Source of the DNA: UBA4656 sp002405525 | GTDB taxonomy: Bacteria; Pseudomonadota; Gammaproteobacteria; Xanthomonadales; Ahniellaceae | Assembly: GCA_036723735.1 (NCBI GenBank) | Contig: DAIMGT010000036.1 | Location: 1-38,692, forward strand | Length of the DNA stretch: 38,692 nucleotides | Direction: 5' to 3' | Part shown: positions 10,346 through 18,045 of the stretch, in pieces | Layout: every line of letters begins with the position of its first letter | Position numbering within the stretch: the first letter of the stretch is position 1 | Translations under genes and position numbers: made by a program | The notes under the pieces: generated by a model | The model's database searches: none | What the model saw: only the letters and a program-made list of their open reading frames with translations | Told to the model about the DNA's origin: nothing

Positions 10346-10545
10346 GGAGCCCGCAACGAACGGAGGCGGACCATGAGGCCCCGTCCGGCCCACCGCAGCC
10401 TCCGGGTGACCGTCGACTTGCTGTGGATCGTCGGGCAGCGCCTCCTCCGCCAGCCCGGATGCGCGTCCCCGGATCACCCGATGGAATGCGGTTTGGGAGC
10501 GGCCAGCGACGGCCAGGCCGACAGCCCGGAGGGACCCGGCGCAGT

Positions 10546-10914
10546 TCAGTCGCCGCCCCCGCCGCCCCCGCCATCGCCGCCGCCGTCGGAGGAATCCAGG
10601 GCGCGATCATCGTCCGCCGGTTTCCCGCGACCGCCACGGCCGCCGATCGGCGCGTACTCGACCGACGGCGAAGCGCCGCCTCCGCCATCACGGCGAACCG
10701 CCTTGGCCTTGCGCGCTTCGAGGATCAGCGACAGTTCCCGCGACGATTGCGCCTGCGAGGCCGAATCCATCCGCGCGGCGGCGAATGCGAGCAAGGCCCC
10801 GATCAGGCCGCCGAAGCCCAGCAGCAGACTGAACGCGAGCAGGGCCACCGACTGCGTGCCGAACGCCAGCGAGAAACCCAGCATCGCCATGCCGACCAGG
10901 ATCCATCGCAGCAT
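10546..10914 (-). CDS. Small membrane protein with glycine-rich tail
   Basis: A 122-residue protein. Residues 1-50 hold two hydrophobic helices (ILVGMAMLGFSLAF and VALLAFSLLLGFGGLIGALL). The rest is cytoplasmic-looking and ends in a low-complexity tail of glycine and aspartate (DSSDGGGDGGGG). A GGGGAGG ribosome site precedes the ATG, and third codon positions are mostly G or C. The opposite strand reads a proline-rich frame that I treat as a shadow. I recognise no family; short two-helix proteins like this are frequent in Lysobacterales. It converges on the gene at 10015. Confidence 0.65.
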   Translation of the reverse strand: MLRWILVGMAMLGFSLAFGTQSVALLAFSLLLGFGGLIGALLAFAAARMDSASQAQSSRELSLILEARKAKAVRRDGGGGASPSVEYAPIGGRGGRGKPADDDRALDSSDGGGDGGGGGGGD

Positions 10915-11240
10915 GCAGACCTCCCCATGGCCCGCGGTGGGGCGTGATCGCGACCTTGAAGAGCGCCGCGAAGCTTGCGGCGCGGCATCGCGCGACGCGC
11001 AGGCGGCGCGCCCCGACGACGACCCGAAGTCTCGCACGGCGGGCCGGGAAGCGCGACGACGCTGGTCGGCATTTCCACCGCTTCCGCCGGGCGCCGCGCA
11101 TTCTCCGGGGCCCGGCGGGGGCAGCTGCACCGCGCGCGATTTGCGGGTCGACGGACCGGTCTCGCAATGTGGTCTGCGCATGCATGACGCGACTGGAACA
11201 GGCCGCGGCCCGCCAGCGCGCCAGACCGACCCAGGGCCCC
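10915..11240. other. 326-base intergenic stretch
   Basis: It lies between the small membrane gene (its upstream side) and the 3' end of the YbbP-like gene. The only structure I see is a hairpin at 10963-10983 with seven-base arms (GCGCCGC / GCGGCGC) and loop GAAGCTT. No supported coding frame, promoter or repeat word was recognised. Confidence 0.5.
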
Positions 11241-13751
11241 TCAACCGGCGATCGCGCGCAGGGTCTGCGCCGGGGGCGCGGCAACCACGCGCCGGGTGGC
11301 GAGCATGCCGGTGCAGGCGACCGCCAGCATGCCCAGCGCCCCGCCCAGCGTCGGCAGCCGCCAGTCCGGCGTCCACGGCAGGTCGAAGACCTGGGTCGCG
11401 ATCGCGCCCGACAGCAAGCTGGCGGCGATCGCGGCGACCAGGCCGGCGAGCAGGCCGATGGCAGCGAACTCGGTCAGCTGCGCGAAGCGCAACTGACGAC
11501 GGTTGGCGCCCAGCACGCGCATCACGCCGCCTTCGAGGAGGCGTTCGTCCTGGGTCGCGGTCACGGCGGCCACCAGCACCAGGAGTCCGGCGGCGAGGGT
11601 GAAATAGAACACGTATTCGACCGCCTTCGAGACCTGGTCGGCGGTCGAGCGCACCTGGTTGAGCACCGCGTCGATGTCGATCACGCTCAGGTTCGGGAAG
11701 CGCAGCACCAGTTCGTTGGCGGCATTGCCGCGAGTCGCCGGCACATGGACCGAGGTGATGTGGCTCATCGGATAGCCGTCGAGCGAGCCGGGCGAACCGA
11801 CGACGAAGAAGTTCGGCCGAAAGCTCTCCCAGTCGACCTTGCGCAGGCTGCCGATGGTGGCTTCCCACGGCCGGCCGGCGATGTCGAAGCGCACCCGGTC
11901 GCCGATCTTCCAGCCGAGCTCTTCCGCGAAGTCGACTTCGACGCTGATCTCCGGGCCCGTGGCGCCCCCGGCGAACCAGCGCCCCTCGATCAGTGTGTTG
12001 TCGGGGCCGAAGCCGGCGGCCTGGCTGAGATTGAACTCGCGCTCGGCCAGACGCTGCGCGCGGCCGCCGCGCGCGGCATAGCTGCCCCCGGTCACCGCTT
12101 CCCCGTTCACCGCGACCAGTCGGCCGCGCACCACAGGCCACAGTTCCGGACTGCGGACTCCGGCAGCGGCGAGAAAATCGCGCACCGGCGCGACCTGCTC
12201 CGGCTGCACGTTGATCACGAACCGGTTCGGCGCATCGGCCGGCAGTTCGGCCTGCCAGCGGGCGAGCAGGTCGGTACGCACCAGGGTCAGCAGCAGGATC
12301 GCCATCAGGCCGAGGCCCAGCGCGCTCACCTGCGCCACGGATGAACCGGCGCGCCGGCTGACGTTGGCCAGCCCGTAGCGCCATGCGCCGCGCAAGCGGC
12401 TGCGCAGCGCGCGCAGCGCGTACACCAGACCCAGGGCGAGCAGGGCCAGCGCGGCCAGCGTGCCGAGGATGCCGCCGAGCACCACGGTGCCGAGTTGTGC
12501 CGAGCCCGCCTTCCACCACACCAGGGCGGCGAGCCCGGCGATGCCCGCCGCGCCGCTGAGCCAGGCGCTGGGCTCGGGCGCACCGGCGTCTCGCCGCAGC
12601 ACGCGCAGCGCCGGCACGCGCCGCAGCGCCAGCACCGGCGGCACCGCGAAGGCGAGCAACACGGTGAATCCCACACCGAGGCCCTGCAGCGCCGGCAGCA
12701 GGCCCGGCGGCGGAATATCGAGTCCCAGCACGCGTCCGAGCACGCCGGCCACCAGCGCCTGCAGGCCTAGCGCGATGGCCACACCGCCGAGGCCGGCGAA
12801 CAGCCCCAGCCATGCCAGTTCGCCGATGTAGACGGTGGCGATGGTGCGTTGGCTGGCGCCGAGGCAGCGCATCACCGCGCAGCCGTCGAGGTGGCGCCGC
12901 GTGTGGCGGCGCGCGGCCATCGCCACCGCCACCGCGGCGAGCACCACGCTGACCAGCGCGGCGAGCCCGAGGAAGCGGTCGGCGCGCGACAGCGCGTTAC
13001 GGATCTCGGGCCGCGCGTCGTCGAGCGTCTCCAGCCGCTGGCCGCGGCCGAGGTCGGCGCGGGTCGCGCGCACGAAGGCTTCCACCGCCGCCGCCTCGCC
13101 CGCCACCACCAGGCGGTAGCCGACGCGGCTGCCTTCCTGCACCAGGCCGGTGGAGGCCACGTCGGCGAGGTTCAGGAACACCTTCGGCGCGGTGTTGAAG
13201 TAGTCCAGCGCGGCGTCGGGTTCCTGCAGCACCAGCGCGGCAAGGCGGAACTCGCGGGTGCCGAGATTCACCGCGTCGCCGACCGCAGCACCCAGCGCCT
13301 GCGCGCCGGCGCGCGAGATCCACACCGTGCCCGGCGCGGGCACGCCGTCGGCGACGCGCCCTTCGCCGCCCTCGCGGTCGGCGATCGTGAACGCACCGCG
13401 CAGCGGGAAGCCCTCGCCCAGCGCGCGGATGTCGGCCAGCTTGAGGTTGCCGCCGACGCGCGCCATCGAGTTGAACGACCAGGTTTCGGTGCGGCGAAGC
13501 CCGGGCGCCGCGGCGCGCACGCGCGCCGCATCGCCAATCGGCGCATCGCCGCGCAGCACCGCATCGCCGCCGAGCAGGCGATTCGCCTCGATGCCCAGCG
13601 CGCGCTCGGCGCGGTCGGTGATGAAGCCGACCGTGGTGACCGCGGTCACCGCCAGCAGCAGGGAGGCCAGCAGCACGCGCACCTCGCCCGAGGCGAGGTC
13701 GCGCTTGAGCAGCCGCCAGGCGAGGCGGAAGGGGCGGGGGGTTGGGGTCAT
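11241..13751 (-). CDS. ybbP: ABC transporter permease, YbbP/FtsX family
   Basis: An 836-residue membrane protein with the YbbP layout: one N-terminal helix (about 25-45, LLASLLLAVTAVTTVGFI), a long periplasmic domain, then groups of helices including FtsX-type permease segments (LGLAALVSVVLAAVAVAMAA; TVYIGELAWLGLFAGLGGVA) and a C-terminal FtsX domain ending with TRRVVAAPPAQTLRAIAG. E. coli YbbP (804 residues) pairs with the ATPase YbbA and sits divergent to tesA, which is exactly the context here. Such pairs are thought to extract or export lipophilic substrates; the substrate is unknown. YbbA lies 181 bases upstream on the same strand, separated by a heptamer repeat region. Confidence 0.93.
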   Translation of the reverse strand: MTPTPRPFRLAWRLLKRDLASGEVRVLLASLLLAVTAVTTVGFITDRAERALGIEANRLLGGDAVLRGDAPIGDAARVRAAAPGLRRTETWSFNSMARVGGNLKLADIRALGEGFPLRGAFTIADREGGEGRVADGVPAPGTVWISRAGAQALGAAVGDAVNLGTREFRLAALVLQEPDAALDYFNTAPKVFLNLADVASTGLVQEGSRVGYRLVVAGEAAAVEAFVRATRADLGRGQRLETLDDARPEIRNALSRADRFLGLAALVSVVLAAVAVAMAARRHTRRHLDGCAVMRCLGASQRTIATVYIGELAWLGLFAGLGGVAIALGLQALVAGVLGRVLGLDIPPPGLLPALQGLGVGFTVLLAFAVPPVLALRRVPALRVLRRDAGAPEPSAWLSGAAGIAGLAALVWWKAGSAQLGTVVLGGILGTLAALALLALGLVYALRALRSRLRGAWRYGLANVSRRAGSSVAQVSALGLGLMAILLLTLVRTDLLARWQAELPADAPNRFVINVQPEQVAPVRDFLAAAGVRSPELWPVVRGRLVAVNGEAVTGGSYAARGGRAQRLAEREFNLSQAAGFGPDNTLIEGRWFAGGATGPEISVEVDFAEELGWKIGDRVRFDIAGRPWEATIGSLRKVDWESFRPNFFVVGSPGSLDGYPMSHITSVHVPATRGNAANELVLRFPNLSVIDIDAVLNQVRSTADQVSKAVEYVFYFTLAAGLLVLVAAVTATQDERLLEGGVMRVLGANRRQLRFAQLTEFAAIGLLAGLVAAIAASLLSGAIATQVFDLPWTPDWRLPTLGGALGMLAVACTGMLATRRVVAAPPAQTLRAIAG

Positions 13752-13802
13752 CGGCGGAGTGGGCGGGTTCGGGCGACGGGGTGTCGGGGCAATGTGGGAT
13801 CA

Positions 13803-13928
13803 GCGAATGGCGAATAGCGAATGGCGGATGGGAAAGCAGGAACCGCTGCCACGGCGACCACCTGCTCTCCTATTCGCCATTCGCCATTCGCTACTTGCCA
13901 CCCTGCCATTCGTAATTCGCCATTCCGC
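13803..13928. repeat. Inverted pair of 7-base-period arrays (GCGAATG / CATTCGC)
   Basis: The left array (13803-13830) has four units: GCGAATG, GCGAATA, GCGAATG, GCGGATG. The right array (13871-13928) has about eight complementary units: TATTCGC, CATTCGC twice, TACTTGC, an eight-base CACCCTGC, CATTCGT, AATTCGC, CATTCCGC. A perfect 15-base inverted repeat joins 13803-13817 to 13870-13884. The element fills the gap between ybbP and ybbA and ends five bases from the ybbA stop codon. Confidence 0.8.
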
Positions 13929-13932
13929 GCAC

Positions 13933-14640
13933 TCACTCCACCATCTTCCCGCCCGCCAGTCGGATGCGCCGGTCGCAGCGCGCGGCGAGGCGCTCGTCGT
14001 GGGTGACCAGCACCAGGGTGGTGCCGATCTCGCGGTTGAGGCCGAACAGCAGCTCCACCACCGCGTTGCCGGTGGCGGTGTCGAGGTTGCCGGTGGGCTC
14101 GTCGGCGAACAGCACGCCGGGCCGCGCGACGAAGGCGCGCGCCAGCGCGACGCGCTGCTGCTCGCCGCCGGACAGCTGCCGCGGGTAGTGGCCGAGGCGC
14201 TCGCCGAGGCCGACCCGGCCGAGGATGTCGCGCGCGCGCGGCTCGGCGTCGTCGGCGCCGGCCAGTTCCATCGGCAGCATCACGTTCTCCAGCGCGGTCA
14301 GCGAGGGCAGCAGCTGGAACGACTGGAACACGAAGCCCACGTGCTCGCCGCGCAGTCGCGCGCGGCCGTCCTCGTCGAGCGAGGACAGCGCCTGGCCGGC
14401 GAGGCGGACCTCGCCCTCGGTCGGCGTGTCGAGACCGGCCATCAGCGACAGCAGGGTCGACTTGCCCGACCCCGAGGCGCCGACGATGGCGACCGTTTCA
14501 CCCCGCGGGATGCTAAAACTCACGGCGTCCAGGATGGTCAGCACGCGGTCGGGCAGCGCCACGCGCTTGCTCAGGCGGGAAACTTCCAGCACGTTGGCGG
14601 TTTTCGCCTTCGGCAGTTCGATGGACGGATCGATGGACAT
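13933..14640 (-). CDS. ybbA: ABC transporter ATP-binding protein, YbbA/LolD type
   Basis: A 235-residue ATPase with Walker A GASGSGKST (54-62), Q-loop in FVFQSFQLLPSLTALENVMLP, signature LSGGEQQRVALARA, Walker B VLFADEPTGNLD and H-loop LVTHDE. This is the MacB/LolD-like class that energises FtsX-type permeases, and its partner is the YbbP protein downstream. I chose the ATG opening MSIDPSIELPKAK; a longer frame to 14787 is antisense to tesA and not protein-like. The start codon overlaps that of the divergent tesA by two bases, so each gene's promoter must lie inside the other's coding region or the starts are misplaced. Confidence 0.95.
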   Translation of the reverse strand: MSIDPSIELPKAKTANVLEVSRLSKRVALPDRVLTILDAVSFSIPRGETVAIVGASGSGKSTLLSLMAGLDTPTEGEVRLAGQALSSLDEDGRARLRGEHVGFVFQSFQLLPSLTALENVMLPMELAGADDAEPRARDILGRVGLGERLGHYPRQLSGGEQQRVALARAFVARPGVLFADEPTGNLDTATGNAVVELLFGLNREIGTTLVLVTHDERLAARCDRRIRLAGGKMVE

Positions 14641-15322
14641 GACGGGTCGTTGGGGCCGCTTCTCGGCGCAGACAAGGGGTACAGCATGGCGCAGGCCGGG
14701 CGAAGTTTTCGTCGCGGCCCTGCTCTGGTGTTGCGCCTGCGCGAACGTGACAGCTGCGGAGCCCGGGGGTCGCGTGCTGCTGGTCATGGGCGATTCGCTC
14801 TCGGCCGGCTACAACCTGGCCGCCGACGAGGGCTGGGTGAGTCTGCTGGGCCAGCGCCTCGCCGGCCGCACGCCTGCGTGGCGCGTGGTCAACGCCAGCA
14901 TCAGCGGCGAAACCACGGCCGGTGGCGCCGCGCGCATCGATTCGGAACTGGCCACCCACCGGCCGCACGTGGTGGTGATCGAGCTCGGCGCCAACGACGG
15001 CCTGCGTGGCCTGCCGATGGAACAGGCGCGGGCCAACCTGCGCCGCATGATCGAAGCAGCGCAGGCCGCCGGGGCGCGCGTGCTGCTGGTCGGGATGGAG
15101 ATGCCGCCCAACTACGGCCCCGAGTACACCGCGCAGTTCCGCGGCATGTTCCGCGAACTGGCCGAGGCCAACGGCATCCCGCTGCTGCCCTTCCTGCTGG
15201 AGCCGATCGCGCGCGAGCGCGACGCCTTCCAGGCCGACAACCTGCACCCGGTGGCCGCGGTCCAGCCGCGCCTGCTGGAGCACGTCTGGCCGGCGCTGGA
15301 GCCGCTGCTGGCCGGCCCCTGA
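14639..15322 (+). CDS. tesA: Periplasmic arylesterase/acyl-CoA thioesterase I (GDSL hydrolase)
   Basis: A 227-residue SGNH/GDSL hydrolase. Catalytic Ser53 lies in MGDSLSAGYN, the block III motif is GANDGLRG, and D200 and H203 lie in DNLHPVA. The N-terminus (about 1-40) has arginines, then VFVAALLWCCACANVTAA, a signal peptide giving a periplasmic enzyme. The only in-frame ATGs near the signal peptide are at 14633 and 14639; 14639 is preferred, with no clear ribosome site for either. TesA cleaves thioesters and small esters; the natural substrate is unclear. Its divergent position next to ybbA-ybbP matches E. coli. The stop codon overlaps the ATG at 15322 by one base. Confidence 0.9.
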   Translation: MTGRWGRFSAQTRGTAWRRPGEVFVAALLWCCACANVTAAEPGGRVLLVMGDSLSAGYNLAADEGWVSLLGQRLAGRTPAWRVVNASISGETTAGGAARIDSELATHRPHVVVIELGANDGLRGLPMEQARANLRRMIEAAQAAGARVLLVGMEMPPNYGPEYTAQFRGMFRELAEANGIPLLPFLLEPIARERDAFQADNLHPVAAVQPRLLEHVWPALEPLLAGP

Positions 15323-16188
15323 TGCCGGGCCCCGGATCGCCAGGATGCCCGCCGCCCCGCCCGCCGCGCGGTCTTCCGGAGTCGCCGTGCAGGGCTGGTC
15401 CCCCGTGCCGCCAGCAAGGATGCGCCGCGCCACGGTCCGGTCGCTGGCGGCCTGCCCGGCCTGCGCCACGGCCGCGCCGCTGGCGATCGACGCGCCCGCC
15501 GTGCGGGCCCGCGCTGTGGCTCGACGTGTGGCTGCTGCTGGGCGTGCTGTGGCGGCTGCGCCGCGAGGCCGGCACCACCGACGCGCTGCGCCGTGATCTC
15601 GCCGCGCGCGACGCCCGCCCCGCCGAGCGCGACCAGGCGCTCGACGAATCCGCCCGCCGGCTGGAGGAACTGCACGCCCTGCTGCGCGACATGAGCCTGC
15701 GCGACGCGCTGACCGGCCTGTACAACCGGCGCTGCCTCGACCAGGCGCTGCTGGAGGCCTGGAAGGCGGCCGGCGCGCGGCGCGAGCCGCTGTCGCTGCT
15801 GATGATCGACATCGACCACTTCAAGCGGTTGAACGCCAGGTACGGCCACGCGGCCGGCGGCGACTGCCTGCGCGAGGTGGCCAACCGCCTGCAGCGCCAC
15901 GCCACGACCCTGGGCGGCGTGGTCGCGCGCTACGGCGGCGAGGAGTTCGTGGTGGTGCTTGCCGCCACCGATGCCGACCTCGCGCAGGCGCGGGCCGAGG
16001 CGCTGCGCACTGTGGTGGCCGCGGCACCGGTCAAGACCGCGCCCGCGCCGCTGTGGGTGACGATCAGCGTCGGCGCCGCCACCGCCCGGCCGCCGACCCG
16101 GGACTCGCTGGGTGCCACCCTCAAGCGCGCCGACGAGGCGCTTTACCAGGCCAAGCGCGACGGTCGGAACCGGGTGGTGGCGCGCTGA
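15322..16188 (+). CDS. GGDEF-domain diguanylate cyclase, apparent 5' frameshift
   Basis: The intact frame gives 289 residues. A single hydrophobic segment (ALWLDVWLLLGVLW) is followed by a coiled coil (ALDESARRLEELHALL) and a GGDEF domain with SLRDALTGLYNRR, DIDHFKRLN and active-site RYGGEEF. It should make cyclic di-GMP. The RxxD inhibitory site is absent, since the residues before VVARYGGEEF read TLGG. The first 65 codons are suspicious: in this frame many third positions are A or T and the protein is Pro/Arg-rich, whereas the frame starting at ATG 15345 has coding-like third positions until about 15512. A one-base insertion near 15504-15513 would join the two. Other candidate starts are 15345, 15420 and GTG 15526. 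GGDEF call is firm, the 5' end is not. Confidence 0.8.
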   Translation: MPGPGSPGCPPPRPPRGLPESPCRAGPPCRQQGCAAPRSGRWRPARPAPRPRRWRSTRPPCGPALWLDVWLLLGVLWRLRREAGTTDALRRDLAARDARPAERDQALDESARRLEELHALLRDMSLRDALTGLYNRRCLDQALLEAWKAAGARREPLSLLMIDIDHFKRLNARYGHAAGGDCLREVANRLQRHATTLGGVVARYGGEEFVVVLAATDADLAQARAEALRTVVAAAPVKTAPAPLWVTISVGAATARPPTRDSLGATLKRADEALYQAKRDGRNRVVAR

Positions 16189-16262
16189 GGATCGGCAACG
16201 CGCGCTGAAGGGCGCGCCCCCCGCCGCTTGCGTGCGCCGCCACGGCGCGTACCCTGCGCGGC

Positions 16263-16865
16263 ATGGACCTCATCGCCCAGATCGCGCTCGCCGGCGGCCT
16301 CGCCTGGGCCTCCGGCATCCGCCTCTACGCCACCGTGCTGCTGCTCGGGCTGCTGGGGCGGTTCGACTACGTGGACCTGCCGTCCGCGCTGGTGCTGGTC
16401 GAGAGCGACTGGGTACTGTGGACCGCGGGCGTGCTCACCGTGGGCGAGTTCGTGGCCGACAAGGTGCCGGCCTTCGATTCGCTGTGGGACGCCTTGCAGA
16501 CCTTCGTGCGGGTGCCGGCCGGCATGCTGCTGGCGTACGGCGCGCTGGACGACCACGGCGCGGGCGCGCAACTGGCCGCGGCGCTGATCGGCGGCGCGAT
16601 CACCTCCGGCACGCACCTCACCAAGACCGGCTCGCGCGCGGTGATCAACCACTCGCCCGAGCCGGTGAGCAACTGGATCGCCAGTTTCACCGAGGACGGC
16701 GTGGTGGTGGGCGGGCTGCTGCTGGCGCTGGCGAATCCGTGGCTGTTCCTCGGCCTGCTGCTCGCCTTCCTGCTGCTGTGCGCCTGGCTGCTGCCGAAGC
16801 TGTGGCGGGCGCTGCGGGCGGTGTTCCGGCGGCTGCGTGGGGCTGCACGCGTCGGGACCACCTGA
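16263..16865 (+). CDS. DUF4126 family membrane protein
   Basis: A 200-residue protein with four or five hydrophobic segments. Typical DUF4126 features are ALAGGLAWASGIRLYATVLL at the start, VGEFVADKVPAFDSLWD, and GGAITSGTHLTKTGSRAVIN followed by SPEPVSNWIASFTEDGVV. The family is widespread and has no established function. No Shine-Dalgarno is visible; TACCCT lies seven bases before the ATG and might be a -10 box for a leaderless message. It is transcribed in the same direction as the GGDEF gene, 74 bases after it, and converges on hemF with a REP-like inverted repeat between them. Confidence 0.88.
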   Translation: MDLIAQIALAGGLAWASGIRLYATVLLLGLLGRFDYVDLPSALVLVESDWVLWTAGVLTVGEFVADKVPAFDSLWDALQTFVRVPAGMLLAYGALDDHGAGAQLAAALIGGAITSGTHLTKTGSRAVINHSPEPVSNWIASFTEDGVVVGGLLLALANPWLFLGLLLAFLLLCAWLLPKLWRALRAVFRRLRGAARVGTT

Positions 16866-16884
16866 TGCGGCCGCGTGAACGACT

Positions 16885-16975
16885 CCTGTGGGAGCGAGCA
16901 ACGCTCGCGACCGGCACCTCCACCGCTGCCGCGACCCACGACGCCGCAGTCGCGAGCGTTGCTCGCTCCCACAGG
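16885..16975. repeat. REP-like inverted pair, 26-base perfect arms
   Basis: Arms 16885-16910 and 16950-16975 are perfect 26-base inverted copies separated by 39 bases. Each arm is itself a hairpin: after TGTGGGAGCG come AGC, loop AAC, GCT and CGCGA, so GCGAGC pairs with GCTCGC. It lies between the convergent DUF4126 and hemF genes and may end transcription in both directions or protect mRNA ends. Related copies occur at 19110-19133 and 37947-38021. Confidence 0.9.
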
Positions 16976-16995
16976 GGCCGGCGTGCGGCAGGGTG

Positions 16996-17943
16996 TCAGG
17001 CGCGCGGCGCCTCGCGGCCCAGCCAGTCGATCGGCTTGAGGTAGTCGTACAGCTTCGCCTCCTCGGTGCCCGGTTCCGGCGCGTAGCCGTACTCCCAGCG
17101 CACCAGCGGCGGCAGGCTCATCAGGATCGACTCGGTGCGGCCGCCGCTCTGCAGGCCGAACAGGGTGCCGCGGTCCCAGACCAGGTTGAATTCGACGTAG
17201 CGGCCGCGGCGGTAGAGTTGGAACTGGCGCTCGCGCTCGCCGTACGGCGTGTCGCGACGGCGCTCGACGATCGGAAGATACGCGTCGAGGAAGTGGTCGC
17301 CCACGCTGCGCTGGTACGCGAAGCAGGTCTCGAACGGCCAGCGGTTGAGGTCGTCGAAGAACAATCCGCCCACGCCGCGCGTCTCGCCGCGGTGCTTGAG
17401 GAAGAAGTACTCGTCGCACCACTTCTTGTGCTCGGCATAGAGACCCTCGCCGAACGGCTGCGTGGCGCGGCGCGCGACCTGGTGCCAGTGCCGCGCATCA
17501 TCCTCGAACACGTAGTAGGGCGTGAGGTCGAAGCCGCCGCCGAACCACCACACCGGCGCGCCCTCGCCGCGGGCGATGAACATGCGCACGTTCATGTGCG
17601 TGGTCGGCACGTAAGGGTTGCGCGGGTGGAAGACCAGCGAGACGCCCATCGCCACCCAGGCCTTGTCGGCCAGTTCCGGCCGGTGCGCGGTGGCCGACGC
17701 CGGCATCCGCGCCCCCTCCACGCGCGAGAAACCGATCCCGGCCTGCTCGAACACCGCACCGTCCCGCAGCACCCGCGAGCGCCCGCCGCCGCCCTCGGCG
17801 CGCTGCCAGCGGTCTTCGTGGAAGCGCGCATGGCCGTCGACCGCCTCGATCGCGATGCAGATGCGGTCCTGCAGGCCGGTGAGATATTCCTCGACCGCGC
17901 CGACGCGGTCGGCGCCGATGGCTTCACGGGGCAGGGCGTTCAT
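16996..17943 (-). CDS. hemF: Coproporphyrinogen III oxidase, oxygen-dependent
   Basis: A 315-residue cytoplasmic enzyme, close to the usual 300. It decarboxylates coproporphyrinogen III to protoporphyrinogen IX with oxygen in heme synthesis. Family blocks seen are FSRVEGARMPASAT, NPYVPTTHMNVRMF, VWWFGGGFDLTPYY, HKKWCDEYFFLKHRGETRGVGG and GRYVEFNLVWDRGTLFGLQSGGR. The histidines in the second and fourth blocks match conserved catalytic residues. The ATG opening MNALPREAIG is supported by the following LTGLQDRICIAIEAVDG. It is divergent from the XanB2-like gene over 102 bases; a TACGCT element about 30 bases upstream may be its -10 box. Confidence 0.97.
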   Translation of the reverse strand: MNALPREAIGADRVGAVEEYLTGLQDRICIAIEAVDGHARFHEDRWQRAEGGGGRSRVLRDGAVFEQAGIGFSRVEGARMPASATAHRPELADKAWVAMGVSLVFHPRNPYVPTTHMNVRMFIARGEGAPVWWFGGGFDLTPYYVFEDDARHWHQVARRATQPFGEGLYAEHKKWCDEYFFLKHRGETRGVGGLFFDDLNRWPFETCFAYQRSVGDHFLDAYLPIVERRRDTPYGERERQFQLYRRGRYVEFNLVWDRGTLFGLQSGGRTESILMSLPPLVRWEYGYAPEPGTEEAKLYDYLKPIDWLGREAPRA

Positions 17944-18045
17944 GGTGTTCCACTGCGGAGGCGTCGCGCAAGCGTAACCGGGCGCGCGCCGCTAGACTAT
18001 GCGACCCCACGCCGCTGCGCGCAGATTCGCCCCATCCAGCCAGGC

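Noticed and set aside
10373..11602. Full 409-codon plus-strand frame starting at 10373
   Set aside because: Only the first part looks coding; beyond about 10545 it is antisense to the small membrane gene and the YbbP 3' end. The start is reported as a finding only.
17993..18001. ATG immediately after TAGACT in the hemF-xanB2 gap as a gene start
   Set aside because: It is out of frame with xanB2 and its frame is not protein-like; the TAGACT is more likely a -10 box for xanB2 with a 40-base leader.
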